Origin: Gracilimonas tropica DSM 19535
GTDB lineage: Bacteria; Bacteroidota; Rhodothermia; Balneolales; Balneolaceae
Length of the DNA stretch: 64,000 nt
Reading direction: 5' to 3'
Assembly: GCF_000375425.1 (NCBI RefSeq)
Contig: NZ_AQXG01000002.1
Coordinates: 451,712 to 515,711 of the forward strand
How positions within the stretch are numbered: position 1 is the first letter of the stretch; each line of letters opens with the position of its first letter. The translations under genes and the position numbers were made by a program. This document shows, piece by piece, positions 43,798 to 52,334 of the stretch. The notes beneath the pieces are model-generated. The model ran no database searches. It was not told where the DNA came from and was given only the letters and a program-made list of their open reading frames with translations.

Positions 43798-45189
43798 ATG
43801 AAGAAATTATATATCCTTTTTATTGCACTATTTTTTGCAAGCAGTTGTGATCTTCTTCAGATTGATGAAGATTTGAATAAAAATCCAAACTCTCCAAGCG
43901 AAGCCACTGCCGAACAACTTCTGGCTAATTCCATGCGATCGCTTCCCGGCATCAGCTCTAACACCACCGGGCAGTTTATGGCGCAATATTTAGCCGAAAC
44001 ACAATATCCGAATGCGTCTCAATATCCAGCCGGAGGAACCAGCTTTTACGGTTGGTACGAGGGCCCTTTAATTAACTTGGAAACCATTCTGACGGAAGAA
44101 TTCACTGTTCCAACCAGCGAAAATCAATATGCAGTGGCAAAAATTCTCAAAGCCTACTACTTTTGGTTTTTAACCGACCGCTGGGGTGATTTACCCTACT
44201 CGGAAGCTTTGCAAGGCACAGATATCATAGCTCCTGCTTATGATACACAAGAATCAATTTATGAGGCGCTATTCGCCATATTGAAAGAAGCAAACACGCA
44301 GATTGATGAAAGCGGATCTATACCAAGTGATATCATTTATAACGGAGATATGAGCAAATGGAAAAAATTTGCCAATACCCTGCGCATGTTAATGGCACTT
44401 CGGCTCTCAGAAGTAGATGCTCAATCTGGCATCGACGCTGAAGCTGAATTCAATGCAGCCTTAACTGCAGGTGTAATGGAATCAAATGACGATAGTTTTG
44501 TATATCAACATTTGGCCAATGCCGACAACCAAAATTTCTGGTATGGACAGGTTGTAGAAAGTAACAGACAATGGTGGGGAATAACTGAAACACTCTTCGA
44601 TATTATGAACCCTGTGGATGACCCCAGACTTCCTGTGTTTGCTGATACATCCCGTAATGGTGATTATGCCGGTATTCCGATTGGTACTGAAGCTTCGGAA
44701 TTTAACTACCTGGATTATTCCTTGTTAGGTTCCGACCTTCTGGATCAGGATCAACCCGTGTATCTTATTACTTACGCGCAGGCTCTATTTGCACGTGCTG
44801 AAGCAGCTCAACGCAGCTGGACATCCGAAAGTGACGCAACCAACTATAATGCTGCAATAGAAGCATCTATCCTACAATGGACCGGAAGTACCGACGATGT
44901 TGCCGCTTATACAGCTCAACCCGAAGTAGCTTATGATGGGACATTAGAACAACTCGCAACACAGCGTTATATTCACCTGTTCCTAAATGGATATGAAGGA
45001 TGGGCCGAGTGGCGAAGAACCGGGTTTCCAAACTTAGTTCCGGCTGCCACAGGTGCCAATGTTCCTACTCGCCAAAGTTATTCGGCTGAAGAGGCTTTGA
45101 ATAACACCGAAAACTACGAAACCGCCATTGAAAGACAATTCAACGGTGAAAATACTTTGTATGGAAAAGTTTGGTGGGACGCGAACTAA
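43798..45189 (+). CDS. SusD/RagB family nutrient-binding lipoprotein
   Basis: A 463-residue lipoprotein with lipobox cysteine near residue 17 (ASSCDLL). It has NPNSPSEATAEQLLANSMR and a C terminus with LNGYEGWAEWRRTGFPNL, fitting the SusD-like_2 branch, members of which I recall near peptide or amino-acid utilisation genes. It should form the lid of the SusC channel. A 23-bp gap leads to the NlpC/P60 gene. Confidence 0.92.
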   Translation: MKKLYILFIALFFASSCDLLQIDEDLNKNPNSPSEATAEQLLANSMRSLPGISSNTTGQFMAQYLAETQYPNASQYPAGGTSFYGWYEGPLINLETILTEEFTVPTSENQYAVAKILKAYYFWFLTDRWGDLPYSEALQGTDIIAPAYDTQESIYEALFAILKEANTQIDESGSIPSDIIYNGDMSKWKKFANTLRMLMALRLSEVDAQSGIDAEAEFNAALTAGVMESNDDSFVYQHLANADNQNFWYGQVVESNRQWWGITETLFDIMNPVDDPRLPVFADTSRNGDYAGIPIGTEASEFNYLDYSLLGSDLLDQDQPVYLITYAQALFARAEAAQRSWTSESDATNYNAAIEASILQWTGSTDDVAAYTAQPEVAYDGTLEQLATQRYIHLFLNGYEGWAEWRRTGFPNLVPAATGANVPTRQSYSAEEALNNTENYETAIERQFNGENTLYGKVWWDAN

Positions 45190-45212
45190 CTTAATTTTCA
45201 CATTATCAACTT

Positions 45213-46400
45213 ATGAAACACACAATATTTATTTGTAAAGCATTGGTGTTGAGTATTCTGTTGGGAGCATGTTCTGGCTCCCAACAGCAACACCTTGAAG
45301 AAATAATTTCTAACACTAAACATCACTATGTACCCGATACCAGGGTAAATGAATTTACCGTTGAAATTTCAAAAAAATCCCCGCTTACTTTAACGGGAGA
45401 AACAACTTTAGCTGAGGCTAAACAAGCCTTGTTAGATACACTTTCAAGTCAAGGCATTGAAGTTGTAGATGAGATTAGGCTGCTTCCCACTGAAGAAATC
45501 GGTGACAAAAAATATGCCCTCGTTAACAACTCGGTTTCCAATTTAAGGTCATCTCCTCAGCATTCCGCTCAGTTAGCAACCCAGGCTTTGCTTGGCATGC
45601 CTTTACAAGTGCTTAAAAAGGATGGCGGCTGGTATTATGTAAGAACTCCTGAAGATTATCTGGCCTGGGTGGATGCCGGTGGTATTGAACGGGTAAGCGA
45701 ACCTGAATTGGATGCATGGAGCAATACTGAGAAAATCATCTTTACTGAGACGTACGGTTTCAGCTACCGTGAACCAAGCTCCGCTGCGCAAAAGATCAGC
45801 GACCTTGCCACAGGAAATATCCTTGAAATGACCGGGACTTCAGGTAATTTTTACCACGTATCTTATCCTGACGGCAGAACTGCTTATGTAAGAAAAAGTG
45901 AAGCTCAGCCACTGGATGAATGGAATCAAAACCTGGAAGCTACGCAAAAAGCACTGGTTGAAACCTCGTATGAAATGATGGGTATCCCCTATCTTTGGGG
46001 AGGCACATCTACAAAAGGAGTCGACTGTAGTGGATTTACAAAAACGGTCTATTTGATGAATGGTCTCATCATCCCGCGTGATGCTTCACAACAAGTTCAT
46101 GCCGGAAAATTAATAGACAGCCAAAAGAACTGGGAGAATCTTGAACCCGGTGATCTTTTATTTTTTGGATCAGAAGCAACAGAAACTTCTTCACGCAGGG
46201 TAGTCCACGTTGGTATGTGGATAGGGAACAACGAGTTTATACACTCATCCAGACAGGTTCGCATCAGCAGCGTAGATCCAAATGCCCCGAATTATGATGA
46301 ATACAATACAGGCCGCTACCTCGAGGCACGAAGATACATCGGAAATAATTCCGGGAATATTATCAGAACCGGAGACATGTATGAGGATATCAAATTCTGA
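45213..46400 (+). CDS. NlpC/P60 (C40) peptidase lipoprotein with SH3 domains
   Basis: A 395-residue lipoprotein with lipobox cysteine C20 (LLGACSGS). Two bacterial SH3-like domains lie at about 100-160 and 172-230. The C-terminal C40 domain has catalytic C272 in GVDCSGF, H332 in VVHVGM and H344 in EFIHSS. Such enzymes cleave D-gamma-glutamyl-diaminopimelate bonds in peptidoglycan stem peptides. It is the last gene of the Sus-like run, so it may trim cell-wall peptides for import by SusCD. Confidence 0.92.
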   Translation: MKHTIFICKALVLSILLGACSGSQQQHLEEIISNTKHHYVPDTRVNEFTVEISKKSPLTLTGETTLAEAKQALLDTLSSQGIEVVDEIRLLPTEEIGDKKYALVNNSVSNLRSSPQHSAQLATQALLGMPLQVLKKDGGWYYVRTPEDYLAWVDAGGIERVSEPELDAWSNTEKIIFTETYGFSYREPSSAAQKISDLATGNILEMTGTSGNFYHVSYPDGRTAYVRKSEAQPLDEWNQNLEATQKALVETSYEMMGIPYLWGGTSTKGVDCSGFTKTVYLMNGLIIPRDASQQVHAGKLIDSQKNWENLEPGDLLFFGSEATETSSRRVVHVGMWIGNNEFIHSSRQVRISSVDPNAPNYDEYNTGRYLEARRYIGNNSGNIIRTGDMYEDIKF

Positions 46401-46402
46401 TA

Positions 46403-47608
46403 TCAACCATCTCCTTTACGGTTGTTAAGTATATTTTTCATCATTTTTTGATACTCAGGGGTTAGTTCTACCTCTCTTCGTTTCATCATGGCTTTCATTA
46501 CTTCCAATGCTTTATCGAAACGATAGAGAGCTGGACCCTGAGGACCAAGCCATGTAAAAGACTCAATTACTTTTGGCGAAAGGTCATCCACAAAAACATT
46601 GGAACTAACCCCACAAACCGTACCCGTATTTAACATGGTGTTGATAGCCGTTTTTGAATGATCCCCCATGATGGTACCCAAAAATTGTCTGCCTGTATCA
46701 ATAGGAGATTTGGTATCCCAGTCAATTACCTGTATTTCTTTGTAATCATTTTTCAGATTTGAAGTAACGGTATTGGCTCCAAGATTTACCCATTGCCCGA
46801 AAATGGAATTTCCGCAGAACCCATCGTGTGCTTTATTAGAATAGGAATGAAAGATGGAGCCCGAAACCTCTCCCCCAACTTTACAAACCGGGCCGATGGT
46901 TGTACCACCATAAATACGGGCAGCCATTTTTACCGTAGCACCTTTACATACAGCAACAGGGCCTCGTAAAATACTGCCCGCTTCTATGGTTGCTCCGTCT
47001 TCAATAATGATGGGGCCATCTTTGGCAATAAAGATGCATCCGGGCTCTATGTTTACATTTTGGCCAATGTAGATGTGATCCGAATTCTGGACAACCGCTT
47101 CTACTCCAAGTCCGGAATTTGAGATATGCTCAATGTTTGACCGTTTTATATCCGCTTCAATTTGCTGTGCATTCAATTCAACTAAGTCCCAAATATTATT
47201 GAGACTTTGAGCGCCGGAAAACTCAACTTTCTCTAATCCACTTTCAGGATAATTATTATCTCTAAAGAAATCCTTAGAAAACGGGTAATCTGTGCGAGCT
47301 GCGATTAAGTCATCCTCATGAACCAACCCTTGTCCGTCCTCCAGCTCATTGATTGCTTGTATTAAATCTTGTGATGGCAAAAACCTGGAGTTTATCCATA
47401 AGCACGACTCACCTTCAGCTAACGTCCCTTTTCTAAAAACCCCTTTCAAATATTCCGGCTCCAGCCTGCAAGTATTTGAAACGGCCAATGACCGTTCCCA
47501 TTTTTCCCTGATCGTAAATACCCCAACCCGAAGATCATCCATTGGACGAGTTAATGTTAGAGGATGAAAACGCCCTGATCTCTCATCCGAAAAAAAACAA
47601 ATATTCAT
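46403..47608 (-). CDS. Bacteroidota-type GlmU-like sugar nucleotidyltransferase/acetyltransferase
   Basis: A 401-residue protein beginning MNICFFSDERSGRFHPLTLTR. The N-terminal half is a divergent nucleotidyltransferase-like domain; the C-terminal half (about 160-370) is a left-handed beta-helix with repeated hexapeptides (GATIEAGSILRGPVAV and similar). It matches the variant GlmU found in Bacteroidota, predicted to make UDP-GlcNAc from glucosamine-1-phosphate. It is divergent from glmS across 102 bp, which supports this pathway role. Confidence 0.85.
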   Translation of the reverse strand: MNICFFSDERSGRFHPLTLTRPMDDLRVGVFTIREKWERSLAVSNTCRLEPEYLKGVFRKGTLAEGESCLWINSRFLPSQDLIQAINELEDGQGLVHEDDLIAARTDYPFSKDFFRDNNYPESGLEKVEFSGAQSLNNIWDLVELNAQQIEADIKRSNIEHISNSGLGVEAVVQNSDHIYIGQNVNIEPGCIFIAKDGPIIIEDGATIEAGSILRGPVAVCKGATVKMAARIYGGTTIGPVCKVGGEVSGSIFHSYSNKAHDGFCGNSIFGQWVNLGANTVTSNLKNDYKEIQVIDWDTKSPIDTGRQFLGTIMGDHSKTAINTMLNTGTVCGVSSNVFVDDLSPKVIESFTWLGPQGPALYRFDKALEVMKAMMKRREVELTPEYQKMMKNILNNRKGDG

Positions 47609-47710
47609 TCAATACCCTTAATAATTTTCTTAGAACTCAATCGTCATTTAATTAATTTAAAGTTATATTTACATATTATCATTTTTAAATAAAAACTATT
47701 CTGATATAAC

Positions 47711-49543
47711 ATGTGTGGTATTGTAGGGTACGTAGGTAATAAACAGGCGAGTAAAGTAATTATTGACGGTTTAAAGAGATTGGAATACAGGGGGTATGAC
47801 TCTGCCGGACTGGCCACTCTGAACGGAACACTCGAACTGAATAAAGGAAAAGGAAAGGTAGCAAATCTTGAAAAATTAGTTGGCGATTCCCAACATGGAA
47901 AAATTGGTATTGGCCATACCCGGTGGGCTACCCACGGAGAGCCGAATGACATCAATTCTCACCCTCATTTAAGCCAAAACGGGAAATTAGCTCTTGTTCA
48001 CAATGGTATCATTGAGAATTACAACACACTCAAAAAGAAACTAACGGAACAAGGCTATGAGTTTTATTCTGAAACTGATACCGAAGTAATAGCCAAACTG
48101 ATCGAAAGCTTTTTGGACAAAGATGCCTCTTCACTGAAGAAAGCAGTTCAACTTGCATTGCACCAGGTAACGGGAACCTATGGAATAGCCTTGGTGCATT
48201 CTGATTTTCCCGATCAAATTATCGTAGCCCGCAAAGGTTCTCCTCTTCTTTTAGGCATTGGAGATGGAGAAATGCTGATCGCATCTGATGCTTCTGCAGT
48301 TGCCGCTTATACCGATAAAGTGGTTTACCTTGATGATGGCGAGATAGCCGTGATCACAAAAGATGATTATACCGTAGAGTCGGCCGAACAAGTAGAACTC
48401 ACCAAAGAAGTACATGAGTTGGCCCTTAGCCTTGAAGAAATTGAAAAAGGCGGCTATGATCACTTTATGTTGAAAGAGATCTTTGAACAACCAAAAGCAC
48501 TCTCAGATTGTCTGCGGGGACGGATTAATGTTAATGAAGGCACCGTAACGCTTGGAGGCATCGAAAGCGTAATGGAGCAACTGGTGAATGCCAACCGAAT
48601 TGTGATAGCTGCTTGCGGAACAAGCTGGCATTCAGGTTTGGTGGGTGAATATTTGTTCGAATATTTGGCCAAAGTACCGGTTGAAGTGGAATACGCCTCC
48701 GAATTCAGGTATAAAGAACAGCTAATTGGTGAAGGCGATGTAATGATCGTTATTTCACAAAGTGGAGAAACCGCTGATACCTTGGCTGCACTTAGGGAAG
48801 CCAAAGAACGGGGAGCTTTGGTATTAGGTGTTGTTAATGTAGTCGGCTCAACCATAGCAAGAGAAACAGATGCCGGCGTCTACATTCATGCCGGACCAGA
48901 GATCGGTGTTGCCTCTACTAAAGCTTTTACCGCACAAGTAACTGTTCTCACCCTAATGGCCATCCGTCTTGGTTTGGAAAAAGGCACCATTGATAAAAAG
49001 CATGCCAAAAAACTTATTAAAGAACTCTCTTTGATCCCTTCTAAGATCGAAGAAATTCTAAAACAAACCGATCAGATTCAGCATGTATCCAACCTTTTTT
49101 CTTATGCTCCCAACTTCCTTTATCTCGGACGCTCTTACAGTTTCCCTGTAGCACTTGAAGGTGCCTTGAAGCTGAAAGAGATCTCTTACATTCATGCCGA
49201 AGGATATCCTGCTGCTGAAATGAAGCACGGTCCTATTGCATTAATTGACGAAATGATGCCGGTGGTTGTCATTGCAGCTACTCATCATACAAATGATAAA
49301 ATGATCAGTAATATTGAAGAGGTGAAAGCCCGAAAAGGTCGAATCATCGCTATTACTAATGCAGGAAATAATGAAGTAGCTGACCTTGCAGAGTTTTCAT
49401 GTACAATTCCGGAAACCCTGGATGTCTTTTCTCCTTTGCTTTCGGTAATTCCGCTTCAATTACTTTCCTATTACGTTGCAGTAAATCGCGGATGTAATGT
49501 AGATCAACCCAGAAACCTCGCTAAAAGTGTAACCGTGGAATAA
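47711..49543 (+). CDS. glmS: Glutamine-fructose-6-phosphate aminotransferase
   Basis: A 610-residue enzyme making glucosamine-6-phosphate. It begins MCGIVGYVGN with the catalytic Cys2, and the glutaminase domain includes RLEYRGYDSAG, HTRWATHG and LVHNGIIEN. Two SIS domains follow, with AACGTSWHS, SQSGETADTLAALREA and STKAFTAQV. The C terminus is DQPRNLAKSVTVE as expected. It sits beside the GlmU-like gene; no glmM is seen. Confidence 0.98.
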   Translation: MCGIVGYVGNKQASKVIIDGLKRLEYRGYDSAGLATLNGTLELNKGKGKVANLEKLVGDSQHGKIGIGHTRWATHGEPNDINSHPHLSQNGKLALVHNGIIENYNTLKKKLTEQGYEFYSETDTEVIAKLIESFLDKDASSLKKAVQLALHQVTGTYGIALVHSDFPDQIIVARKGSPLLLGIGDGEMLIASDASAVAAYTDKVVYLDDGEIAVITKDDYTVESAEQVELTKEVHELALSLEEIEKGGYDHFMLKEIFEQPKALSDCLRGRINVNEGTVTLGGIESVMEQLVNANRIVIAACGTSWHSGLVGEYLFEYLAKVPVEVEYASEFRYKEQLIGEGDVMIVISQSGETADTLAALREAKERGALVLGVVNVVGSTIARETDAGVYIHAGPEIGVASTKAFTAQVTVLTLMAIRLGLEKGTIDKKHAKKLIKELSLIPSKIEEILKQTDQIQHVSNLFSYAPNFLYLGRSYSFPVALEGALKLKEISYIHAEGYPAAEMKHGPIALIDEMMPVVVIAATHHTNDKMISNIEEVKARKGRIIAITNAGNNEVADLAEFSCTIPETLDVFSPLLSVIPLQLLSYYVAVNRGCNVDQPRNLAKSVTVE

Positions 49544-49644
49544 TTTTTGTGGATAAGTTTACAGAAACCGAGCAATTGACTTAAAAAATATTATCCTAAA
49601 GCTCGTTAAAAGTCTATTTTTGGTTAAAATAATTTAATAATTCA

Positions 49645-49676
49645 TTGTTAATATCTTGACTATGAATATAAAATTG
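49645..49676 (+). promoter_or_regulatory. Candidate promoter for the small membrane ORF
   Basis: TTG at 49645-49647 and TAAAATTG at 49669-49676 with a 21-nt spacer match TTG-N21-TAnnTTTG with one mismatch in the -7 element. The ATG of the small frame lies 51 nt downstream of it. Confidence 0.4.
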
Positions 49677-49727
49677 CTTTTAATCCAAGTCCCTCAACTA
49701 TTAGTGTAGTCAAGTTTCTTAAAGTCA

Positions 49728-49802
49728 ATGAAAAATTGGAAGGCATTTATTTTTAAAGTCGTTGTTTTGGTATTGGTAGGTATCGTAATTTTTACCGGGT
49801 AA
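49728..49802 (+). CDS. Candidate small single-pass membrane protein (24 residues)
   Basis: An ATG-to-TAA frame encodes 24 residues: MKNWKAFIFK followed by a hydrophobic stretch VVVLVLVGIVIFTG. The lysine-rich start and a 16-18 residue apolar segment fit a tiny inner-membrane protein with its N terminus inside. A promoter-like sequence lies upstream. There is no clear Shine-Dalgarno sequence, and a frame this short could arise by chance or be the remnant of a longer gene. No family was recognised. Confidence 0.35.
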   Translation: MKNWKAFIFKVVVLVLVGIVIFTG

Positions 49803-49976
49803 GGTTCCTGAATACCTGCTTTTATACTAATCTCATCTTCATTTCTCACTATGGTGGTAACGGTACGTTCTTCACATCCTACCTTTAGATTACAAAAGTC
49901 TACTCTACATTAATCCTCCCTAATATTTATTCATCAGTTGAGTCGCTAATTTTCAGCTATAATTGATACGTTGAAT

Positions 49977-50324
49977 ATGGGAAAAATTGATTTAAGCTAC
50001 CTCGAGAGTGTTACTGATAATGACCATGAGATCATGATTGAGATGATTGATCTTATCATTGAACAAACTCCAACTCACATAGAAAACATAAAGAGTTTTA
50101 ACCGGGATAAACTTTGGAAAAAACTGGGCGCTGAAGCACACAAAATAAAGCCAATGTTGTTGTACGTAGGCCTTGCTGAGTTGAAGGAAACCGCTGAAAA
50201 ACTGGAAGAATTTGGTAAAAAAGAAACAAACCTTGAATTGATACCGGATTCGATACAAAAGTTAGATTCCGGCTTTAAGGCAATTATACCGGAACTTGTT
50301 GAGACCAAGCAATCATTGAGTTAG
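49977..50324 (+). CDS. HPt (histidine phosphotransfer) domain protein
   Basis: A 115-residue helical protein. The segment AEAHKIKPMLLYVGLAELKE, at about residues 49-68, fits the HPt pattern AHxLKGxxxxxGxxxL with the phospho-acceptor histidine in AEAH. Glycine after the lysine is replaced by proline. ATG at 49977 is chosen over an in-frame TTG at 49971. No kinase or receiver gene is adjacent; it is an orphan phosphorelay component. Its 3' end overlaps the convergent GNAT gene by 12 bp. Confidence 0.75.
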   Translation: MGKIDLSYLESVTDNDHEIMIEMIDLIIEQTPTHIENIKSFNRDKLWKKLGAEAHKIKPMLLYVGLAELKETAEKLEEFGKKETNLELIPDSIQKLDSGFKAIIPELVETKQSLS

Positions 50325-50747
50325 CGTCATTTGAAGGTGTTCAATATCATCTACGATGTAGATATCTCCTTCCGGCTCAAACCCAAGTTTTTGGTAATAA
50401 GACTGTAAAGCTGCTTGTGCTTCTATACGGATTGAGGATTTACCACAACACTCAATTCCTTTTCTAATGAGCTTTGGCCCCATTCCGGTTCCCCTGAATT
50501 TTGGATGCACTACGATTCTACCCAAGCTTGCTTCACTTTCGTATTTACTGCCCGGCAAAAAAATTCGCAGGTATGCAGCCAAAAATTCCTTTTCAAAAAA
50601 CATAAGATGAAGGGCTTTGTCATCTTCACCGTCTATGTCTTCATAAAAGCAAGTTTGTTCTATAATGAAAACATTCTGCCTCAATTTAAAAATTTGCTCA
50701 ACTTGTTTTGAGGTCAGGTCTTGAAATTCAGAAAGAATAACGTTCAT
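50313..50747 (-). CDS. GNAT family acetyltransferase, ElaA-like
   Basis: A 144-residue protein from the ATG at 50747 (MNVILSEFQDL). It has LRQNVFIIEQTCFYEDIDGED near the N terminus and the acetyl-CoA loop GRIVVHPKFRGTGMGPKLI, then IEAQAALQSYYQKLGF. The opening resembles ElaA-type acetyltransferases. Substrate is unknown. The longer frame to 50807 adds 20 unconvincing residues. Confidence 0.85.
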   Translation of the reverse strand: MNVILSEFQDLTSKQVEQIFKLRQNVFIIEQTCFYEDIDGEDDKALHLMFFEKEFLAAYLRIFLPGSKYESEASLGRIVVHPKFRGTGMGPKLIRKGIECCGKSSIRIEAQAALQSYYQKLGFEPEGDIYIVDDIEHLQMTLTQ

Positions 50748-50823
50748 ATTTTTAGTCGAGAATGTAACCATTTTCCAGTGATAGTCGTAGAGAGAATCAA
50801 CCTTCAATCAAAATTATCTCATT

Positions 50824-51153
50824 ATGATCTGGGCTTGGTTATTGAATAGTGTTTCGGTTTATGCCACGGCTTCACTTTTACGTGGCGTTCACATAAAGAA
50901 TTTTTGGAGTGCCATTTTTGTAGCCGCACTTCTTGCCATAGTGAATATCTTAATTAAACCCATTTTACTTTTTCTGAGTTTACCAATTACCATCCTTACT
51001 TTTGGCCTTTTTGTTTTGGTGATCAATGCGGCTCTGATCATGTTGGTAGACAAAATGGTAGACGGGTTTAAGGTAGAGAGTTTTAGTTGGGCGCTGATCT
51101 TCGGTGTGGTAATGTCAGTGATCAGTTGGGTTTTGTTTAAATTGTTTGGATAG
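50824..51153 (+). CDS. Phage holin family 4-like membrane protein
   Basis: A 109-residue protein with four membrane segments, at about 4-20, 28-45, 48-75 and 87-107. LLRGVHIKNFWSAI and ALLAIVNILIKPIL fit the PF04020 (YvlD-like, four-TMS holin) family. Despite the name these are common chromosomal genes with no nearby phage, and no lysis role is implied. A strong bidirectional terminator follows. Confidence 0.85.
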   Translation: MIWAWLLNSVSVYATASLLRGVHIKNFWSAIFVAALLAIVNILIKPILLFLSLPITILTFGLFVLVINAALIMLVDKMVDGFKVESFSWALIFGVVMSVISWVLFKLFG

Positions 51154-51176
51154 TTTTTACACTTCCTTCATATCAT

Positions 51177-51214
51177 AAAAAAACCTCCAGAGGCTAATGC
51201 CCGGAGGTTTTTTT
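51177..51214. terminator. Bidirectional terminator
   Basis: AAAAACCTCC at 51179-51188 pairs with GGAGGTTTTT at 51203-51212, with T runs on both strands. It serves the convergent holin-like gene and the isocitrate dehydrogenase gene. Confidence 0.93.
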
Positions 51215-51242
51215 ATAAAACTGATCTGTCAATACAAAGAAA

Positions 51243-52253
51243 TTAGATATTGTCGCAAACAGCTTGTGTAAAGGTAGAGGTTGTTCCCTCACCACCAATA
51301 TCCGGTGTGCAATACACTTTTTTCTCTACCAGAGTCTTGTAGATGGCCTTTCTGATGTTTTCAGCAACCTGCTTTTGATCAATATGTTCCAACATCATTA
51401 AAGATGAAAACAGAAGGGCCATTGGGTTCGCTACATTTTTGCCAACAATATCGGGTGCAGATCCATGAACGGCTTCAAACATGGCAGCATCATCTCCAAT
51501 GTTTGCAGCGCCGGTAACTCCCAAACCACCTACTAATCCTGAAGCCAGGTCAGATAAGATATCTCCAAAAAGGTTGGTTGTTACCACCACATCAAATTGC
51601 TGTGGCCGCAGTACCATTTGCATGGCCATATTATCCACGATCAGATCTTGAAATTCTATCTCCGGATAATCTTCGGCCACCTTCTTACCGACCTCAAGAA
51701 ATAAACCGGTTGTTAGCTTAAGAATATTGGCTTTATGCACCAATGTCACTTTCTTCCGCTCGTTCTTGACGGCATACTCAAATGCAGCACGAACAATTTT
51801 TCGGCTGGCTTCTTCCGTTACAACGGCAATAGCCTCAGAATGTCTTTTCTCTCCTTTTTCTTCCACCCAATTTTCTTTACCGATATATAATCCTTCGGTA
51901 TTTTCGCGAAACAGAACCATATCCACTCCACGAAATGGAGTTTCAATACTTGGAAGTGTTCGGGCAGGACGAATATTACTGTAAAGGTTGAATCTTTGTC
52001 TCAAAGCCACATTTACTGAGCGGAATCCCGAACCAACAGGGGTAGTTAATGGTCCTTTTAATGCAATTCTATGCTCATCGATAGCGGCTACCGTATCATC
52101 AGGAAGAGGATTACCGGTCTCTTCATAAGCTTTTAGTCCGGCTGATTTTTCTATCCAGTTTACCTCAGCTCCGGCTTTTTCGAGAATGGTAGTTACGGAA
52201 TTGGTGATTTCAGATCCAATACCATCACCGGGAATAAGGACAACGTTTTTCAT
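51243..52253 (-). CDS. NAD-dependent isocitrate dehydrogenase-like enzyme
   Basis: A 336-residue beta-decarboxylating dehydrogenase. It begins MKNVVLIPGDGIGSEIT. GSGFRSVNVALRQRFNLYSN and RENTEGLYIG indicate isocitrate specificity over isopropylmalate, and TTNLFGDILSDLASGLVGGLG holds the Asp residues for the metal. The loop around HGSAPDIVGKNVANP suggests NAD rather than NADP. It oxidises isocitrate to 2-oxoglutarate in the TCA cycle. Homoisocitrate or isopropylmalate activity is less likely. Confidence 0.88.
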   Translation of the reverse strand: MKNVVLIPGDGIGSEITNSVTTILEKAGAEVNWIEKSAGLKAYEETGNPLPDDTVAAIDEHRIALKGPLTTPVGSGFRSVNVALRQRFNLYSNIRPARTLPSIETPFRGVDMVLFRENTEGLYIGKENWVEEKGEKRHSEAIAVVTEEASRKIVRAAFEYAVKNERKKVTLVHKANILKLTTGLFLEVGKKVAEDYPEIEFQDLIVDNMAMQMVLRPQQFDVVVTTNLFGDILSDLASGLVGGLGVTGAANIGDDAAMFEAVHGSAPDIVGKNVANPMALLFSSLMMLEHIDQKQVAENIRKAIYKTLVEKKVYCTPDIGGEGTTSTFTQAVCDNI

Positions 52254-52334
52254 GAAATTAGATTTATTTACTTCAAAATTTTTAAGGGTTCGAATATACC
52301 CAATTTAAGACCCAAATGTGTTGTCTCAATCGGC

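Larger units (their letters stand above)
49544..49976. other. 433-bp region between glmS and the HPt gene
   Basis: No conventional gene is present. CTTGACTA at 49655-49662 is an exact inverted copy of TAGTCAAG at 49707-49714. A promoter-like pair lies at 49645-49676, and a 24-codon open frame follows at 49728-49802. The rest is AT-rich with no recognised feature. Confidence 0.6.

Noticed and set aside
47644..47955. 103-codon minus-strand frame over the glmS start
   Set aside because: It is antisense to the catalytic N terminus of GlmS and covers the divergent promoter region.
50824..51153. Evidence of a prophage from the holin-family protein
   Set aside because: The four-TMS 'holin' family is a common chromosomal membrane protein family and no other phage gene is near.
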